64,000 nt of DNA from Chryseobacterium sp. GVT01B (GTDB lineage: Bacteria; Bacteroidota; Bacteroidia; Flavobacteriales; Weeksellaceae). A program made the translations under genes and the position numbers. The stretch lies in contig NZ_JAHXYI010000008.1 in the NCBI RefSeq assembly GCF_019970045.1, positions 1 through 64,000 of the forward strand. Reading direction: 5' to 3'. Each line of letters opens with the position of its first letter. Positions within the stretch are counted from its first letter, which is position 1. Of this stretch, positions 33,899 through 42,630 are shown one piece after another. Under the pieces are notes generated by a model, which saw only the letters and a program-made list of their open reading frames with translations, searched no databases and had not been told where the DNA came from.

Positions 33899-33930
33899 CA
33901 AATATAGGACGAATATTTATACCCTACAAA
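33899..33930 (-). promoter_or_regulatory. tRNA-Asn promoter, copy B
   Basis: On the minus strand TTTG (CAAA at 33927-33930) and TATATTTG (33899-33906) are 20 bp apart, a model Bacteroidota promoter. Confidence 0.7.
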
Positions 33931-33956
33931 TATTTTTAAGAAAAATTTTAAAAAAA

Positions 33957-35447
33957 TTATAATTTCCCTGTAAATACCTTGAAGATGTCGCTTCCAAAGA
34001 TCAGTAACATCAATCCTAACAGGAAGATAACCCCGATCATCTGTGCGTTTTCCAATACTTTTTGAGGAACTGGTTTTCCTACAATAATTTCATATAAAGT
34101 AAATAAAACGTGTCCGCCATCAAGTCCAGGAATAGGAATAAGGTTCAGGAATGCCAACCATACGGAGAACATTGCTGTAAAGCTCCAGAAAGCAACCCAG
34201 TTGATTTTAAAACTTCCATCAGCATCTTTATCTACAGGCATATTTTTTACAATCGCAATAGGACCTCCTACATTTTTATACCCCTGAACTTTAGAGTTGA
34301 ACATGATTTTGAATTGCTTAACCTGAGTTGTCAATGCTTCAATAGTTCTTGTAAATCCTCTTGGAATAGCCTCTCCAAAAGAGTATTTTTTATTGGTTAC
34401 GATCGTTTTTGCGATGCTTTTTGTATCAATTGCTACACCCAGTTTTCCGTTTTTATCAACAGAAACGGCTGGTAAAGTCTGTAGAGTTCCGTTTCTTTCA
34501 ACATCTACAGTAATCGTTTTACCTTTATTTTCGCTTAAAAGAGTGCTTACTTCATCAAAGAATGCTGCTTTTTTACCGTTGATTCCTACAATTTTATCTC
34601 CTTTTGCAAGACCTGATGCCTGAGAAGAAGGAGTTGCCAGTGAATCAATCACCATAGAAACTCTTGGAGTGATATACAATTTTGCTTCTCTTTGTTTAAG
34701 AACATCTGCAACACCGTCAGCATTTACCGGGAAAGTAACTTCCTGCCCGTTTCTGTTTACAGTAACATGATCTCCTAAAAGAATATTGATTGAAGTGTTT
34801 TCAAGTCTTTCTGCAGGTTTTCCATCTACACTGATGATTTTGTCACCATTCTGGAATCCCATTTTCTTTCCGGCAGAAGTAGCTTCAATACCATTGTCGA
34901 ATTTCGTGATATCCGTATAGGTTTCTCCATTGAAGAAAGAAAGGCAGCTGTAGATCAGCCATGCAAGGAAAAAGTTAACCGTAACTCCTCCCAACATAAT
35001 AATAAGTCTCTGCCAGGCCGGTTTAGATCTGAATTCCCATGGTTCTGCCGGTTTTTTCATCTGGGCAGTGTCCATACTTTCATCCACCATTCCGGCAATT
35101 TTTACATATCCTCCAAAAGGAAGCCATCCGATACCGTATTTGGTTTGTTCAGGGTGTTTTCTCCAGTCGTTATCCGGAAGTTTTGATATATCGATAGGAA
35201 CTTCTTCCTTCTTTCCGTTTACCTCTATTACTTCAGAATCCGGCAGGTTCTTTGATAAAAACTTATACTGCCATTTTCCGTTGATTTTCTTCATGGAGAA
35301 TATGGAGAAGTAAGGATCAAAGAACAGGAAAAACTTTTCTGCTCTGGTCTTAAACCATATTGCGGGTAAAAAATGCCCAAGCTCATGAAGAAGCACAAGT
35401 ATAGAGATGCTCAGAATGAACTGAAAAAGTTTGATTGCTATTTCCAT
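33957..35447 (-). CDS. rseP: RseP-type site-2 zinc metalloprotease
   Basis: The 496-residue membrane protein has HELGH in its first helix (H21, E22, H25) and LDGGH near the C-terminus (about 442-446), the two active-site motifs of S2P proteases, plus two PDZ domains between (about 185-240 and 255-320). RseP-type enzymes cleave anti-sigma factors and signal-peptide remnants within the membrane. No anti-sigma or dxr gene is adjacent. A TACCTTTG box with upstream TTTG lies on the minus strand (35472-35502). Confidence 0.92.
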   Translation of the reverse strand: MEIAIKLFQFILSISILVLLHELGHFLPAIWFKTRAEKFFLFFDPYFSIFSMKKINGKWQYKFLSKNLPDSEVIEVNGKKEEVPIDISKLPDNDWRKHPEQTKYGIGWLPFGGYVKIAGMVDESMDTAQMKKPAEPWEFRSKPAWQRLIIMLGGVTVNFFLAWLIYSCLSFFNGETYTDITKFDNGIEATSAGKKMGFQNGDKIISVDGKPAERLENTSINILLGDHVTVNRNGQEVTFPVNADGVADVLKQREAKLYITPRVSMVIDSLATPSSQASGLAKGDKIVGINGKKAAFFDEVSTLLSENKGKTITVDVERNGTLQTLPAVSVDKNGKLGVAIDTKSIAKTIVTNKKYSFGEAIPRGFTRTIEALTTQVKQFKIMFNSKVQGYKNVGGPIAIVKNMPVDKDADGSFKINWVAFWSFTAMFSVWLAFLNLIPIPGLDGGHVLFTLYEIIVGKPVPQKVLENAQMIGVIFLLGLMLLIFGSDIFKVFTGKL

Positions 35448-35471
35448 TAATAAATTTTAGATTTTAATTTG

Positions 35472-35502
35472 CAAAGGTAACAATTATCAAAACTATGCCA
35501 AA
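35472..35502 (-). promoter_or_regulatory. rseP promoter
   Basis: TTTG (CAAA at 35499-35502) and TACCTTTG (35472-35479) on the minus strand are 19 bp apart and precede the ATG at 35447 by 24 bp. Confidence 0.65.
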
Positions 35503-35505
35503 TAA

Positions 35506-35532
35506 AAAAGCTCCCCGAAACGAGAAGCTTTG
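35506..35532 (-). terminator. Terminator of the small beta-barrel gene
   Basis: AAAGCT...AGCTTT hairpin with an inner CCG/CGA stretch, next to an A-run, follows the stop at 35554 on the minus strand. Confidence 0.55.
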
Positions 35533-35553
35533 TCATATTTAAAGACGATTTGA

Positions 35554-35994
35554 TTATAAATTGAAAGAAACACCCAGACTGCCATTATTACCTACTTCTG
35601 CAAATACCCCTATTTTCTCTGTGAAGAAATAACGGGCTCCAATGTGAGCGCCAACTCCGAAGTCTCTTCCAAGAACTCCAAGATCTACACCAGGGTAGAT
35701 GTCCCATTTTGAAGGCAGGTTCAGTGCTTCCTGTAAATGAAAGTTCAGTCTTCCGAAAACAAAAACACGATTATCCTTATCGTTGTTTTTATAATTGTCA
35801 AAATAGCCATTGATCCCGGCTCCTACTGAAATAAGTTTGTTGAGCCCATAGTCATAAGTTCCCGTTACTCCGGTTCCATATCCCCAGGCACTCAGCCCCA
35901 GTTGTATTTTCTGATCTCCCTTTCCTGTCCAGGCCTGAGCATTAGCCATAGCCCCAAAAAAGAAGATCGTCACCATAAAAAACAATTTCTTCAT
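35554..35994 (-). CDS. Small outer-membrane beta-barrel-like protein
   Basis: From the ATG at 35994 the 146-residue product starts with a good signal peptide (MKKLFFMVTIFFFGAMANA) and continues as alternating amphipathic strands rich in Gly and aromatics (about eight), ending in a strand LGVSFNL. This suggests a small barrel of the eight-stranded outer-membrane type. A 15-codon upstream extension starts at a weaker codon and would place charged residues before the signal. Family uncertain (possibly DUF6646). Monocistronic. Confidence 0.7.
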   Translation of the reverse strand: MKKLFFMVTIFFFGAMANAQAWTGKGDQKIQLGLSAWGYGTGVTGTYDYGLNKLISVGAGINGYFDNYKNNDKDNRVFVFGRLNFHLQEALNLPSKWDIYPGVDLGVLGRDFGVGAHIGARYFFTEKIGVFAEVGNNGSLGVSFNL

Positions 35995-36216
35995 AAATTT
36001 TAAATTTTTAAGGATAGTAATAAAAAATATCTCTATCAAAAATGAAACCGAAAGAATGACGGTATTGTAAAAAGACGAGACTTTAATAAATTATTAAGAA
36101 ATATAACTCAGTTTTTGTGGACAAAACTATTTTTTCAACGGTTTAATTCTCCTTTTGTAATCATAAAATCTGTATTTTTATACATCAGATTTGTAATAAT
36201 TTAAAAAGAATAAAAG

Positions 36217-36969
36217 ATGAAAGTTGTAGGGCTTAATTTAGATATCATCTGGAAAAATAAAGCTGAGAATTTTAAACTCATAGAAAAAGAACTTCAAAAT
36301 GTGGAAGCGGATCTGTTTCTTCTTCCTGAAATGTTTTCAACAGGCTTCTGTATGGATGCTTCTGAAGTTTCGGACAGAAATAATGAGTCACTGGAGTTTT
36401 TGAAAAAGATCTCGAAGGAGAAAAATGCAGCATTCTGCGGAAGTGCTCCGGTAGAACAAAACGGAAACTTTTATAACAGAATGTTTTTTATAAAGCCGGA
36501 TGGTGAAACATCTTTTTATGATAAAAGACACTTGTTCTCTTTTTCCGGAGAAGATAAAGTCTATACACCCGGAAAAGAAAGAGTAATTGTTGAATATAAA
36601 GGAATACGTTTCCTGCTTCAGGTATGTTATGATCTTCGTTTTCCTGTTTTTGCAAGGAATAATGATGATTATGATGCCATTTTATATGTTGCCAACTGGC
36701 CTGAGAAAAGGGTAGGAGCATGGGAACACTTATTAAAAGCCAGAGCAATTGAAAACTTATCTTTTGTATTTGGTTTAAACAGAATCGGGACAGATGGAAA
36801 TGATTTATTTTATCAGGAAAGTTCTCACTGCTTCTTTGGTGACGGAAAAGAAATTTCTGAAAAACAAGGGAATTTGGTCTCTGCAGAATTGAATATGGAT
36901 GAATTGAAAGATTTTAGAAAACATTTCCAGTTTTTAAATGACCGGGATAGTTTCTCCATTCAATTGTAA
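36217..36969 (+). CDS. Carbon-nitrogen hydrolase, omega-amidase-like
   Basis: The 250-residue nitrilase-superfamily protein has the catalytic triad in its usual order: E38 (LLPEMF), K103 (YDKRHLF), C137 (QVCYDLRFP). The motif set and length are those of the YafV/omega-amidase branch, which hydrolyses 2-oxoglutaramate and 2-oxosuccinamate. That makes it a metabolite-repair enzyme for glutamine transaminase products. It is monocistronic and ends before a bidirectional terminator. Confidence 0.87.
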   Translation: MKVVGLNLDIIWKNKAENFKLIEKELQNVEADLFLLPEMFSTGFCMDASEVSDRNNESLEFLKKISKEKNAAFCGSAPVEQNGNFYNRMFFIKPDGETSFYDKRHLFSFSGEDKVYTPGKERVIVEYKGIRFLLQVCYDLRFPVFARNNDDYDAILYVANWPEKRVGAWEHLLKARAIENLSFVFGLNRIGTDGNDLFYQESSHCFFGDGKEISEKQGNLVSAELNMDELKDFRKHFQFLNDRDSFSIQL

Positions 36970-36978
36970 ATAAAAAAT

Positions 36979-37010
36979 AAAGGCTGAAATTCATTTGAAC
37001 TTCAGCCTTT
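36979..37010. terminator. Bidirectional terminator
   Basis: AAAGGCTGAA / TTCAGCCTTT stem with a 12-nt loop, A-run before and T-rich after, between the amidase gene and the convergent thioredoxin gene. Confidence 0.85.
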
Positions 37011-37024
37011 ATTTTGGTCTTTAT

Positions 37025-37324
37025 CTAAACATATTGTTGGAGAAGATGAGTTAATGTATTCACATCATGCACTCCACTTTCTTTCCATAGCATTTCTCCT
37101 TTTTTGAAAATAGCCAGAGTAGGAACTCCACGAACTCCATATTGAGCTGCCAGTGCAGGATATTGGTCTACATCTACCTTTATAATTCTAGCTCCTTCGC
37201 CGATATTTTCTTTTACAGTATTTAATACCGAAGACTGTACTTTACAGGGTTGGCACCATGTTGCGAAAAAATCGATCAGTACTGGTCTTTCGGAATCAAT
37301 GATTTCCTGAAATTTTTGTGACAT
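37025..37324 (-). CDS. Thioredoxin
   Basis: The 99-residue thioredoxin-fold protein has the classical active site WCQPC (C24, C27) and the cis-proline segment GVPTLAIF. It has no signal peptide and is therefore cytoplasmic. It is the last gene of a three-gene minus-strand group with a rhodanese lipoprotein and an MBL-rhodanese fusion, with only 13 bp to the former, so it may reduce persulfides or disulfides produced by them. The group lacks a thioredoxin reductase. Confidence 0.92.
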   Translation of the reverse strand: MSQKFQEIIDSERPVLIDFFATWCQPCKVQSSVLNTVKENIGEGARIIKVDVDQYPALAAQYGVRGVPTLAIFKKGEMLWKESGVHDVNTLTHLLQQYV

Positions 37325-37337
37325 AGTTTTGGTTTTA

Positions 37338-37715
37338 TTAGTTTGTTTTTTTGGTTGTTTCGTCCTGAATCGCTTTTACATTCTTCCAGCTTGTGCCATC
37401 ATAGGCTTCCACTCCATTTTTCTTCAGAATTTCCATAGCCTGATCTGCCTGAACTCCTTTATTGCAGAACACAACAACTTTTTTGCCCTTCAGGGTTTCT
37501 ATGTTGTTTTGAATATCTGCTAATGGAATGTTGATAGCATTTTTTGCCGTTCCTGCAGCATACTGTTCCGGAATTCTGACATCTACCAAGGTTACATCAG
37601 AGCTGTTAACTACTTCTTTGATGTTAGCTTTGGGTATGACAGCTGTATGATTTGTTTTACAGGAACTTAGCGTAATAATTACTATTAGAAAAAGTCCCCG
37701 AAACTTAATATTCAT
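37338..37715 (-). CDS. Rhodanese-like lipoprotein
   Basis: From the ATG at 37715 the protein has 125 residues with a lipoprotein signal (ITLSSC, C19) and a rhodanese domain with LVDVRIPEQYAAGTAKNAINIP and the active-site loop VVVFCNKGVQAD (C84). It should act in the periplasm or at a membrane surface as a sulfane-sulfur carrier. The longer frame would overlap the upstream gene. It sits between the MBL-rhodanese fusion and thioredoxin genes, consistent with a sulfur-handling operon. Confidence 0.85.
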   Translation of the reverse strand: MNIKFRGLFLIVIITLSSCKTNHTAVIPKANIKEVVNSSDVTLVDVRIPEQYAAGTAKNAINIPLADIQNNIETLKGKKVVVFCNKGVQADQAMEILKKNGVEAYDGTSWKNVKAIQDETTKKTN

Positions 37716-37719
37716 GATC

Positions 37720-39129
37720 TTATGATGTTTTGGATTGGCATACAAAATCTGTAGTCGGGAATTTTTCAGTCTTTTTTATACCGTTAAAACCTCCTTCTAT
37801 TTCAGTAAAGTTTCTGATTCCGTGTGAGTTAAGAATGCTTGCTGCAATCATGCTTCTATATCCGCCTGCACAGTGAAGGAAAAAGTGTTCTGAATCATCA
37901 ATTGTGCGAGCCCAATCACTGATTGCATCTAATGGCTTGTTGTACGCATTATCAATATGTTCTGCAGAATATTCAGTCAGTTTTCTTACATCAATTACTT
38001 TTGCATCTTCTGTAAATTGCTCAGCAAATTCAGATGGGGTAATTCTTTTGATCTCATCAGTTTCCTTACCTGCATTTTTCCAGGCTTCAAAACTTCCTTT
38101 CAGATAGCCTACTACATTATCAAAACCAACTCTGCTTAGTCTTGTAATTACCTCTTCTTCAGTTCCTTCATCTGTTACCAATAATAAAGGATGCTTTACA
38201 TCTACGATAAGGTTTCCTACCCATGGGGCAAAATCACCTTTCAATCCTATGTTGATAGAGTTCGGAACAAATCCTTTATGGAAGTCCGCCGCTCCTCTTG
38301 TATCTAAAATTAATGCTCCGGTTTCTTCAGCCAATGCTTCAAAATCTTCTGGTGCTACAGGCTGTAATCCTTTGTTCATTACAACGTCCAGACTTTCATA
38401 TCCGCCTTTGTTTAATGCGACATTCATTCCGAAATATTTCGGTGGTGCTGTTAAACCGTCAAGAACCTCTCTGATGAAAGATGCTTTGTCTGGTTGATTA
38501 AGCGCATAATTGGTCTTCTTTTGGTTTCCTAAAATATCCACCGTTTCTTTCTGCATATTCTTTCCGCACGCAGAACCCGCGCCATGAGCCGGATAAACTG
38601 TAATGCTGTCATCCAATGGCATGATTTTGTTCTGAAGACTGTCATACAGAATTCCTGCAAGGTCTTCCTGAGTAAGATTAGTTGCCTTCTGAGCAAGGTC
38701 CGGCCTTCCTACATCACCCAAAAACAGGGTGTCACCCGTGAAAATTGCCTTTTCAACACCATTTTCATCGATTAAAAGATAAGTACTGCTTTCCATCGTG
38801 TGTCCCGGCGTATGCATTACCTTTATTTTTACTTTTCCGATCTCAAAAATCTGGTTGTCTTCAGCAATAATAGCTTCAAATTCAGGAGCAGCAGTAGGTC
38901 CGTATACAATAGGAGCACCTGTTTTTTTGCTTAGATCCAAATGTCCGGATACAAAATCAGCGTGGAAGTGAGTTTCAAAAATATATTTTAAAGTGACATT
39001 GTCTTTTTCCAGACGATCCAGATAAGGTTTTACTTCTCTTAAAGGATCTATAATGACAGCTTCATTCTCTGATACAATATAATAGGCACCCTGAGCCAGA
39101 CAGCCCGTATATATTTGTTCAATTTTCAT
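37720..39129 (-). CDS. MBL-fold persulfide dioxygenase fused to two rhodanese domains
   Basis: From the ATG at 39129 the product has 469 residues. Residues 1-240 form a metallo-beta-lactamase domain with THFHAD (H54, H56, D58) and a later MHTPGHT, as in ETHE1-type persulfide dioxygenases. Two rhodanese domains follow. The first (around 260-350) keeps the fold but has LLLVTDEGTEEE where the active-site Cys would be; the second has LHCAGGYRS with C420. The fused arrangement links persulfide oxidation to sulfur transfer. The 23-codon upstream extension of the frame is not supported. Confidence 0.9.
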   Translation of the reverse strand: MKIEQIYTGCLAQGAYYIVSENEAVIIDPLREVKPYLDRLEKDNVTLKYIFETHFHADFVSGHLDLSKKTGAPIVYGPTAAPEFEAIIAEDNQIFEIGKVKIKVMHTPGHTMESSTYLLIDENGVEKAIFTGDTLFLGDVGRPDLAQKATNLTQEDLAGILYDSLQNKIMPLDDSITVYPAHGAGSACGKNMQKETVDILGNQKKTNYALNQPDKASFIREVLDGLTAPPKYFGMNVALNKGGYESLDVVMNKGLQPVAPEDFEALAEETGALILDTRGAADFHKGFVPNSINIGLKGDFAPWVGNLIVDVKHPLLLVTDEGTEEEVITRLSRVGFDNVVGYLKGSFEAWKNAGKETDEIKRITPSEFAEQFTEDAKVIDVRKLTEYSAEHIDNAYNKPLDAISDWARTIDDSEHFFLHCAGGYRSMIAASILNSHGIRNFTEIEGGFNGIKKTEKFPTTDFVCQSKTS

Positions 39130-39470
39130 TGGGTCTTTTTTTAATGAGTTAAAGATACAAAGTATTAGATAAATTCTAAATGAAATGTTAAATCCCATTG
39201 ATAGTTTCTTTCAATACTTTGTTAAACGAATGTTTAATCCATTGTGTTTTTCAGCAAAAAGAATGCCTTACAACTTATGAATTTGCAAATGCTGTTTTTT
39301 ATCATGTTCTCCTTAGAAATCATCTATTGTTCACAGATTAATACATATGGTTTGAAATTTGTTTATGCAGATACAAATTTATTTTTCGAAGAAATAAAGA
39401 TAAGTTCATTGGAAAATATCTTTAAATATTCTCCAAAAATTTTATATTTATAAGTTAAAAAAGCGATCAG

Positions 39471-40997
39471 ATGGCAGACAAAACACAATTTATTGAAGAA
39501 CTAAATGCAAGATACACTCCAAAAGGAGAACATATTATATTAGGAAAAGGAATGCTGGACGGAGAAGTGGTAACAGAAGTAAACGTAACCATTCCCCTGA
39601 AAACAATTAACCGTCATGGTCTTATTGCCGGAGCCACAGGTACCGGTAAAACAAAGACACTGCAGGTGTTTGCAGAACAGCTTTCCCATGCGGGAATTCC
39701 ATCTTTGGTTCTTGATATTAAAGGAGATTTCTCCGGGATTGCAGAAGCAGGCCAGATGAATCCTGTCATTGAAGAAAGATATGCTAAAACACAGCTTCCT
39801 TACAATCCACAGAGTTTTCCCGTAGAACTGATGAGTATTTCCGGTGGTGAGGGTGTAAAATTGAGGGCTACTGTTACAGAATTTGGTCCCGTTTTGCTAA
39901 GTAAAATTCTTGAGCTTAATGATACTCAACAAAGCATCATGTCTATCGTTTTCAAATACTGTGATGATAAAGGCCTTCCATTGATTGACCTTAATGATTT
40001 GAAGAAAGTCCTGCAGTATGTGACGGATAACGCACAAGGAAAAGCTGAGCTTGCAGCAAATTACGGATCTATTGCGCCAGCATCCTTAGGAACAATTTTA
40101 AGATCTATTGTTGCTTTAGAACAGCAGGGAGCAGCAGGATTCTTTGGTGAATTAAGCTTTGATGTTCAGGATTTACTGGAAACAAGAGACGGAAAAGGAG
40201 TAGTCAATATTTTAAGAGTATCAGATATTCAGAATAAACCACAGCTTTTCTCAACGTTTATGCTTTCTCTTTTTGCTGAAATTTATATGACGTTTCCGGA
40301 AGAAGGAGATAGTGGAAAACCAAAACTAGTATTATTTATTGATGAAGCACACCTGATTTTTGATGAAGCTTCCAAAGCACTTCTTTCGCAGATTGAAACG
40401 ATGGTAAAACTGATTCGTTCCAAAGGGGTTGGGATCTATTTTATTACCCAGATCCCGGGAGATGTTCCGGAAAACGTGCTTTCTCAATTAGGATTAAAAA
40501 TCCAGCATGCATTGAGAGGTTTTACAGCAAAAGATAAAAAAGAAATTTCCAAAGCCGTTGAAAACTATCCTACCACAGAATACTACAATGCTTCCAGCCT
40601 GATCCAGAATTTAGGAATTGGAGAAGCATTTGTTACCGCTCTGGATGAAAAAGGAATACCTACCCCATTAGTACATACCTATCTGATTTCTCCGGAATCA
40701 AGAATGGATGTTCTGAGTGAAGCTGAAATCTCTGATCTAACCGGTAAATCAGCACTTGTTGCAAAATACGAAGAGGCTGTTGACAGAGAATCTGCTTACG
40801 AAATGCTAACTAACAGAATGGAGCAGGCAGCACAAAATCCAACTCCTGCACAAAAAACAAGACCTGTGAAAGAAGAACCGGGAATGTTTGAACAGGTATT
40901 ACAGAGTAAAGCCGGCCGTACTTTTACCAATACATTGATGAGAGAAGGAGCAAAAGCGATTCTCGGGATGTTTGGTCTGGGAGGCAGAAGAAGATAA
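39471..40997 (+). CDS. HerA-like ATPase (DUF853 family)
   Basis: The 508-residue ATPase has Walker A GATGTGKT (54-61), Walker B LVLFIDEAHL and the conserved HGLIAGATGTGKTKTLQVFAEQLS / LVLDIKGDFSGIAEAG framework of DUF853 proteins, which are relatives of HerA/FtsK-type motors. The C-terminal 80 residues are Pro/Ala/Gln-rich and end in a Gly/Arg tail. There is no NurA partner gene, so a HerA-NurA end-resection role is not supported. Its function in Bacteroidota is unclear. A hairpin terminates the gene. Confidence 0.87.
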   Translation: MADKTQFIEELNARYTPKGEHIILGKGMLDGEVVTEVNVTIPLKTINRHGLIAGATGTGKTKTLQVFAEQLSHAGIPSLVLDIKGDFSGIAEAGQMNPVIEERYAKTQLPYNPQSFPVELMSISGGEGVKLRATVTEFGPVLLSKILELNDTQQSIMSIVFKYCDDKGLPLIDLNDLKKVLQYVTDNAQGKAELAANYGSIAPASLGTILRSIVALEQQGAAGFFGELSFDVQDLLETRDGKGVVNILRVSDIQNKPQLFSTFMLSLFAEIYMTFPEEGDSGKPKLVLFIDEAHLIFDEASKALLSQIETMVKLIRSKGVGIYFITQIPGDVPENVLSQLGLKIQHALRGFTAKDKKEISKAVENYPTTEYYNASSLIQNLGIGEAFVTALDEKGIPTPLVHTYLISPESRMDVLSEAEISDLTGKSALVAKYEEAVDRESAYEMLTNRMEQAAQNPTPAQKTRPVKEEPGMFEQVLQSKAGRTFTNTLMREGAKAILGMFGLGGRRR

Positions 40998-41003
40998 TTT
41001 TGA

Positions 41004-41056
41004 AAGATAACCTGCTATATTTTGATATATTTTTTGTTATTTTAGCAGGTTATCTT
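41004..41056 (+). terminator. Inverted repeat terminator of the HerA-like gene
   Basis: AAGATAACCTGCTA / TAGCAGGTTATCTT, 14-bp perfect arms with a 25-nt AT-rich loop, about 7 bp after the stop. Confidence 0.65.
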
Positions 41057-41144
41057 ACATAACAGTAAAAATAGAACTGGATTTTATCGGGGAATAAAAC
41101 ACAGTTTTAATATCAATGACAAAACAGCAGTTAACACACATTCA

Positions 41145-42368
41145 ATGTATTCAATTATAGATATAGAAAGTAATGGTGCAGGTTATAGAAATGAATGCAT
41201 TATAGATATTGCCATCTACAGATATGATGGTCAGAAAATTACGGACCAGTTTATATCCCTTGTAAACCCAGAAGGAGATATCACTCCTTTTGTACAGAAA
41301 TTGACCAGTATTACCCCAAAAATGGTCAAAACTGCTCCGAAATTTCACGAAATTGCCAAAAGAGTCATTGAAATTACTCAAAATACGACCTTGGTAGGCC
41401 ATAATATCGATTTTGATTACAGAATGCTTCGCCAGTCTTTTAAAAGGCTTGGTTATGACTTTAAAATCAATACTTTAGATACTATTCCTTTAGCGAAGAA
41501 ATTGATTCCTGATGAGGTAAGTTACTCGCTTGGGAAACTGGTGAAATCTCTGGGAATTCCTTTGACTAATCATCACAGGGCTGAAGGTGATGCAAGAGCT
41601 ACACTGGAACTTTTTAAACTCCTGATTTCAAAAGATACTGAAAACGAAATCATTCAGAAGCAGCATGATGAGTCTAATGCAAAAACCTATATCAATAAGA
41701 TCAAAGAGCTTACTCAGGATCTTCCTAATGATAAAGGTTTTGTTTACTTTCAGGATGAAGTAGGCCGTATTATTTTCTCGGATTACGTCCAGGATATCAA
41801 CAAGTTTTCGAAAAAGGTTTTTAATTCCAAATCGAAGAAATGGGAGAATATTCAAAAAGGGGTTGAGCAGATTAATTTTGAACTTACAGGAACAGATATT
41901 ATTGCAAAGCTGATTTTGAACTCCAAGAATATTAAAAAGAAAGAAGTATTGCCTTTCGGTCTTTATTTCAGGAATAATAAATATGTTGTTGAAAAAAACA
42001 CACTCAATAAGACAGAAAAACCGGGCTTAAAATTCAGGTCATTTACCCAGGGAACGAAAGCGGTTCAGTTTATTGGTTTGCAGGAGGAGTTTAATGATTA
42101 TACAGCGTTGAAGCAGAAAATTGAATTCAGAAAAAGAAATGAACTGTGGCTGGGGCCGGGAAGAAAATTGGGTGAAAAATTATTTTTAATCATCGAAAAC
42201 GGAAAAGTAATTTCATTTGGTTTTTATGAGCTGTTCACGCAGATTCAGACTCTCAGTAAGCTGGCTAAATTAAAAATTGATCTTCCGTTATCTTCTGCAG
42301 ATTTGAATAATGAATTACAGCTGGCACTGCTTCGAGGCGACTTTGAGACGCTGCCGTTGCCAAAATAA
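41145..42368 (+). CDS. DnaQ-type 3'-5' exonuclease with a degenerate GIY-YIG-like C-terminal part
   Basis: The 407-residue protein begins with a DEDDh exonuclease domain (1-165) with D6/E8 in IIDIESN, D89 in GHNIDFDYRML, and H144 and D149 in NHHRAEGDARAT; the set is complete, so the nuclease is predicted active. The C-terminal 230 residues include LPNDKGFVYFQDEVGRIIFSD (192-213), which lines up with the start of a UvrC/Cho GIY-YIG domain but has GFV and FSD for GIY and YIG. An epsilon-plus-GIY-YIG fusion is common in Bacteroidota; here the second nuclease looks inactive. It is monocistronic. Confidence 0.85.
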   Translation: MYSIIDIESNGAGYRNECIIDIAIYRYDGQKITDQFISLVNPEGDITPFVQKLTSITPKMVKTAPKFHEIAKRVIEITQNTTLVGHNIDFDYRMLRQSFKRLGYDFKINTLDTIPLAKKLIPDEVSYSLGKLVKSLGIPLTNHHRAEGDARATLELFKLLISKDTENEIIQKQHDESNAKTYINKIKELTQDLPNDKGFVYFQDEVGRIIFSDYVQDINKFSKKVFNSKSKKWENIQKGVEQINFELTGTDIIAKLILNSKNIKKKEVLPFGLYFRNNKYVVEKNTLNKTEKPGLKFRSFTQGTKAVQFIGLQEEFNDYTALKQKIEFRKRNELWLGPGRKLGEKLFLIIENGKVISFGFYELFTQIQTLSKLAKLKIDLPLSSADLNNELQLALLRGDFETLPLPK

Positions 42369-42448
42369 CAGAGAAATTTAAGCTTTACCCATTTTATCGG
42401 AAAGAAGGTACGTTTCAAATCAATTTTCGTAAAATAAAAAATAAATAG

Positions 42449-42456
42449 TATTTTTG
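42449..42456 (+). promoter_or_regulatory. Promoter -7 box of the lysA leader
   Basis: TATTTTTG fits TAnnTTTG and lies 19 nt before the small leader frame at 42476. It has no convincing -33 element. Confidence 0.5.
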
Positions 42457-42475
42457 CAAAAAATAAATAGTAGCA

Positions 42476-42547
42476 ATGCAAAATTTTAAACAAATAAAAA
42501 CTGGAAAAAAGGGAGCTGTAAAGTTCTCTAAGGTTTGGAATATTTAA
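42476..42547 (+). CDS. Putative lysA leader peptide (23 aa, Lys-rich)
   Basis: A 23-codon frame (MQNFKQIKTGKKGAVKFSKVWNI, given as 20 plus 3: first twenty to Val, then Trp-Asn-Ile) contains six lysines. Its stop codon abuts a hairpin arm that can pair in two ways before lysA. This is the layout of an amino-acid attenuator leader. Because it is so short, expression is inferred from position, promoter and lysine content only. Confidence 0.5.
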   Translation: MQNFKQIKTGKKGAVKFSKVWNI

Positions 42548-42614
42548 AAGAGTTGTCTTGCATAAAAAATAATCAATGTGGCAGACTCTTTTTTCGAAGG
42601 ATCTGCCTTTTTTT
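42546..42614 (+). promoter_or_regulatory. Candidate attenuator before lysA
   Basis: AAAAGAGT (42546-42553) can pair with ACTCTTTT (42585-42592). GGCAGA (42580-42585) can pair with TCTGCC (42602-42607), followed by seven Ts. The two hairpins share the base at 42585 and the CTCTT region, so they are mutually exclusive. The first is also a possible terminator because Ts follow it. Confidence 0.5.
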
Positions 42615-42630
42615 ATGTTAAAATGAAATT

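Noticed and set aside
36488..36748. 86-codon frame antisense to the amidase gene
   Set aside because: The sense strand has the full Glu-Lys-Cys triad.
37720..39198. N-terminal extension of the MBL-rhodanese frame as a signal peptide
   Set aside because: The ATG at 39129 gives the conserved MKIEQIYTGC opening of the family; the extension has no good start context.
39244..39453. 69-codon open frame upstream of the HerA-like gene
   Set aside because: AT-rich, odd hydrophobic composition, no recognisable domain and no promoter of its own; likely chance.
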